The translations under genes were made by a program, and so were the position numbers. Shown here piece after piece: positions 6,923 to 7,117 of a DNA stretch of 7,117 bases. Below the pieces are notes generated by a model. The model was not told where the DNA came from, searched no databases, and was given only the letters and a program-made list of their open reading frames with translations. This DNA is from an uncultured Flavobacteriia bacterium (GTDB lineage: Bacteria; Bacteroidota; Bacteroidia; Flavobacteriales; Flavobacteriaceae), in NCBI GenBank assembly GCA_946482495.1, contig CAMLRV010000117.1:1-7117 (forward strand), in the 5' to 3' direction. Each line of letters begins with the position of its first letter. Within the stretch, counting starts at the first letter, position 1.

Positions 6923-7117
6923 CTATTTTCCGCTAATAATTTCTGCTAGTAATTTTTTAGCGCGAAGTAATTTGATTTTGATATTATTCAACGGTTCATT
7001 TAATTGTTCAGCCATATCTTGATAACTCATTTCTTGGAAATAACGCAGCTGAATAACTTCTTGATACGCAGGTTTTAATTGCTTAATTTGTTGTAATAAT
7101 TTGGATAAGTTTTGCTC
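6923..7117 (-). CDS. sigma-70 family (ECF-type) RNA polymerase sigma factor, C-terminal part
   Basis: An open frame of 64 residues plus a TAG stop continues past the right edge; only the end of the gene is in the window. The visible protein is sigma region 4: a helix with LKPAYQEVIQLRYFQEMSYQDMAEQL, then the helix-turn-helix recognition segment NEPLNNIKIKLLRAKKLLAEII. The pattern of (L/P)xxYxxVxxLRYFxxxSYxxIAxxL followed by VKxxLxRAxxxL is characteristic of ECF sigma factors, whose region 4.2 contacts the -35-type promoter element. The less common features are Met for Ile/Ala in QDMAEQL and the NEPLNN turn, which lacks the usual Gly-x-V. Without region 2 and neighbours upstream, the subgroup and any anti-sigma partner cannot be assigned. 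Confidence 0.88.
   Translation of the reverse strand, partial: EQNLSKLLQQIKQLKPAYQEVIQLRYFQEMSYQDMAEQLNEPLNNIKIKLLRAKKLLAEIISGK

Noticed and set aside
1..7117. CRISPR array, insertion sequence, tRNA or phage module
   Set aside because: I saw no spaced direct repeats, transposase motifs, terminal inverted repeats with target duplications, or cloverleaf-like sequence on either strand.

Overview
The window is AT-rich and looks like a chromosomal segment of a flavobacterium (Bacteroidota, Flavobacteriaceae, Flavobacterium or a close relative). Four things point that way: the lipoyl synthase has a flavobacterial-type sequence; the TonB-family protein carries the Bacteroidota N-terminal signature (NKAYGAYQLRK); start codons are preceded by A/T-rich sequence, not a GGAGG ribosome binding site; and two gene starts have the Bacteroidota -7 promoter element TAnnTTTG close upstream. 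The genus is inferred from memory of related proteins, not from a database search.

All seven genes lie on the minus strand, so transcription runs from the right end to the left. In that order they are: the C-terminal end of an ECF-type sigma factor (cut by the right edge); a 12-helix major facilitator transporter; a TonB-family energy transducer; lipoyl synthase LipA; a small GNAT-type acetyltransferase; a type I glyceraldehyde-3-phosphate dehydrogenase; and a long TPR-containing hybrid histidine kinase whose receiver domain runs off the left edge. The kinase and the sigma factor are partial only because the window ends.

The layout suggests at least three transcription units. The transporter has its own -7 element and possibly a weak hairpin terminator at its stop codon. 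The tonB-like gene ends in a clear AT-rich hairpin followed by a T-run. lipA then starts from its own -7 element and may lead a unit lipA, GNAT, gap, kinase: the gaps are 54 bp, a 25-bp overlap and 37 bp, with no convincing terminator between them. The GNAT and gap genes overlap, so their translation is probably coupled.

Functionally this is mostly housekeeping. LipA makes the lipoyl cofactor of 2-oxoacid dehydrogenases, GAPDH serves glycolysis or gluconeogenesis, the TonB-like protein would energise outer-membrane transporters, the MFS protein imports or exports a small solute, and the kinase and sigma factor are regulatory. I see no CRISPR array, insertion sequence, tRNA, rRNA or phage gene, and no evidence of a new multi-gene system. 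The less ordinary features are the GNAT/gap overlap, an Asn at a usually cysteine-occupied position next to the GAPDH catalytic Cys, a possible short plus-strand transcript in the 208-bp gap upstream of lipA, and inverted repeats in two leaders.
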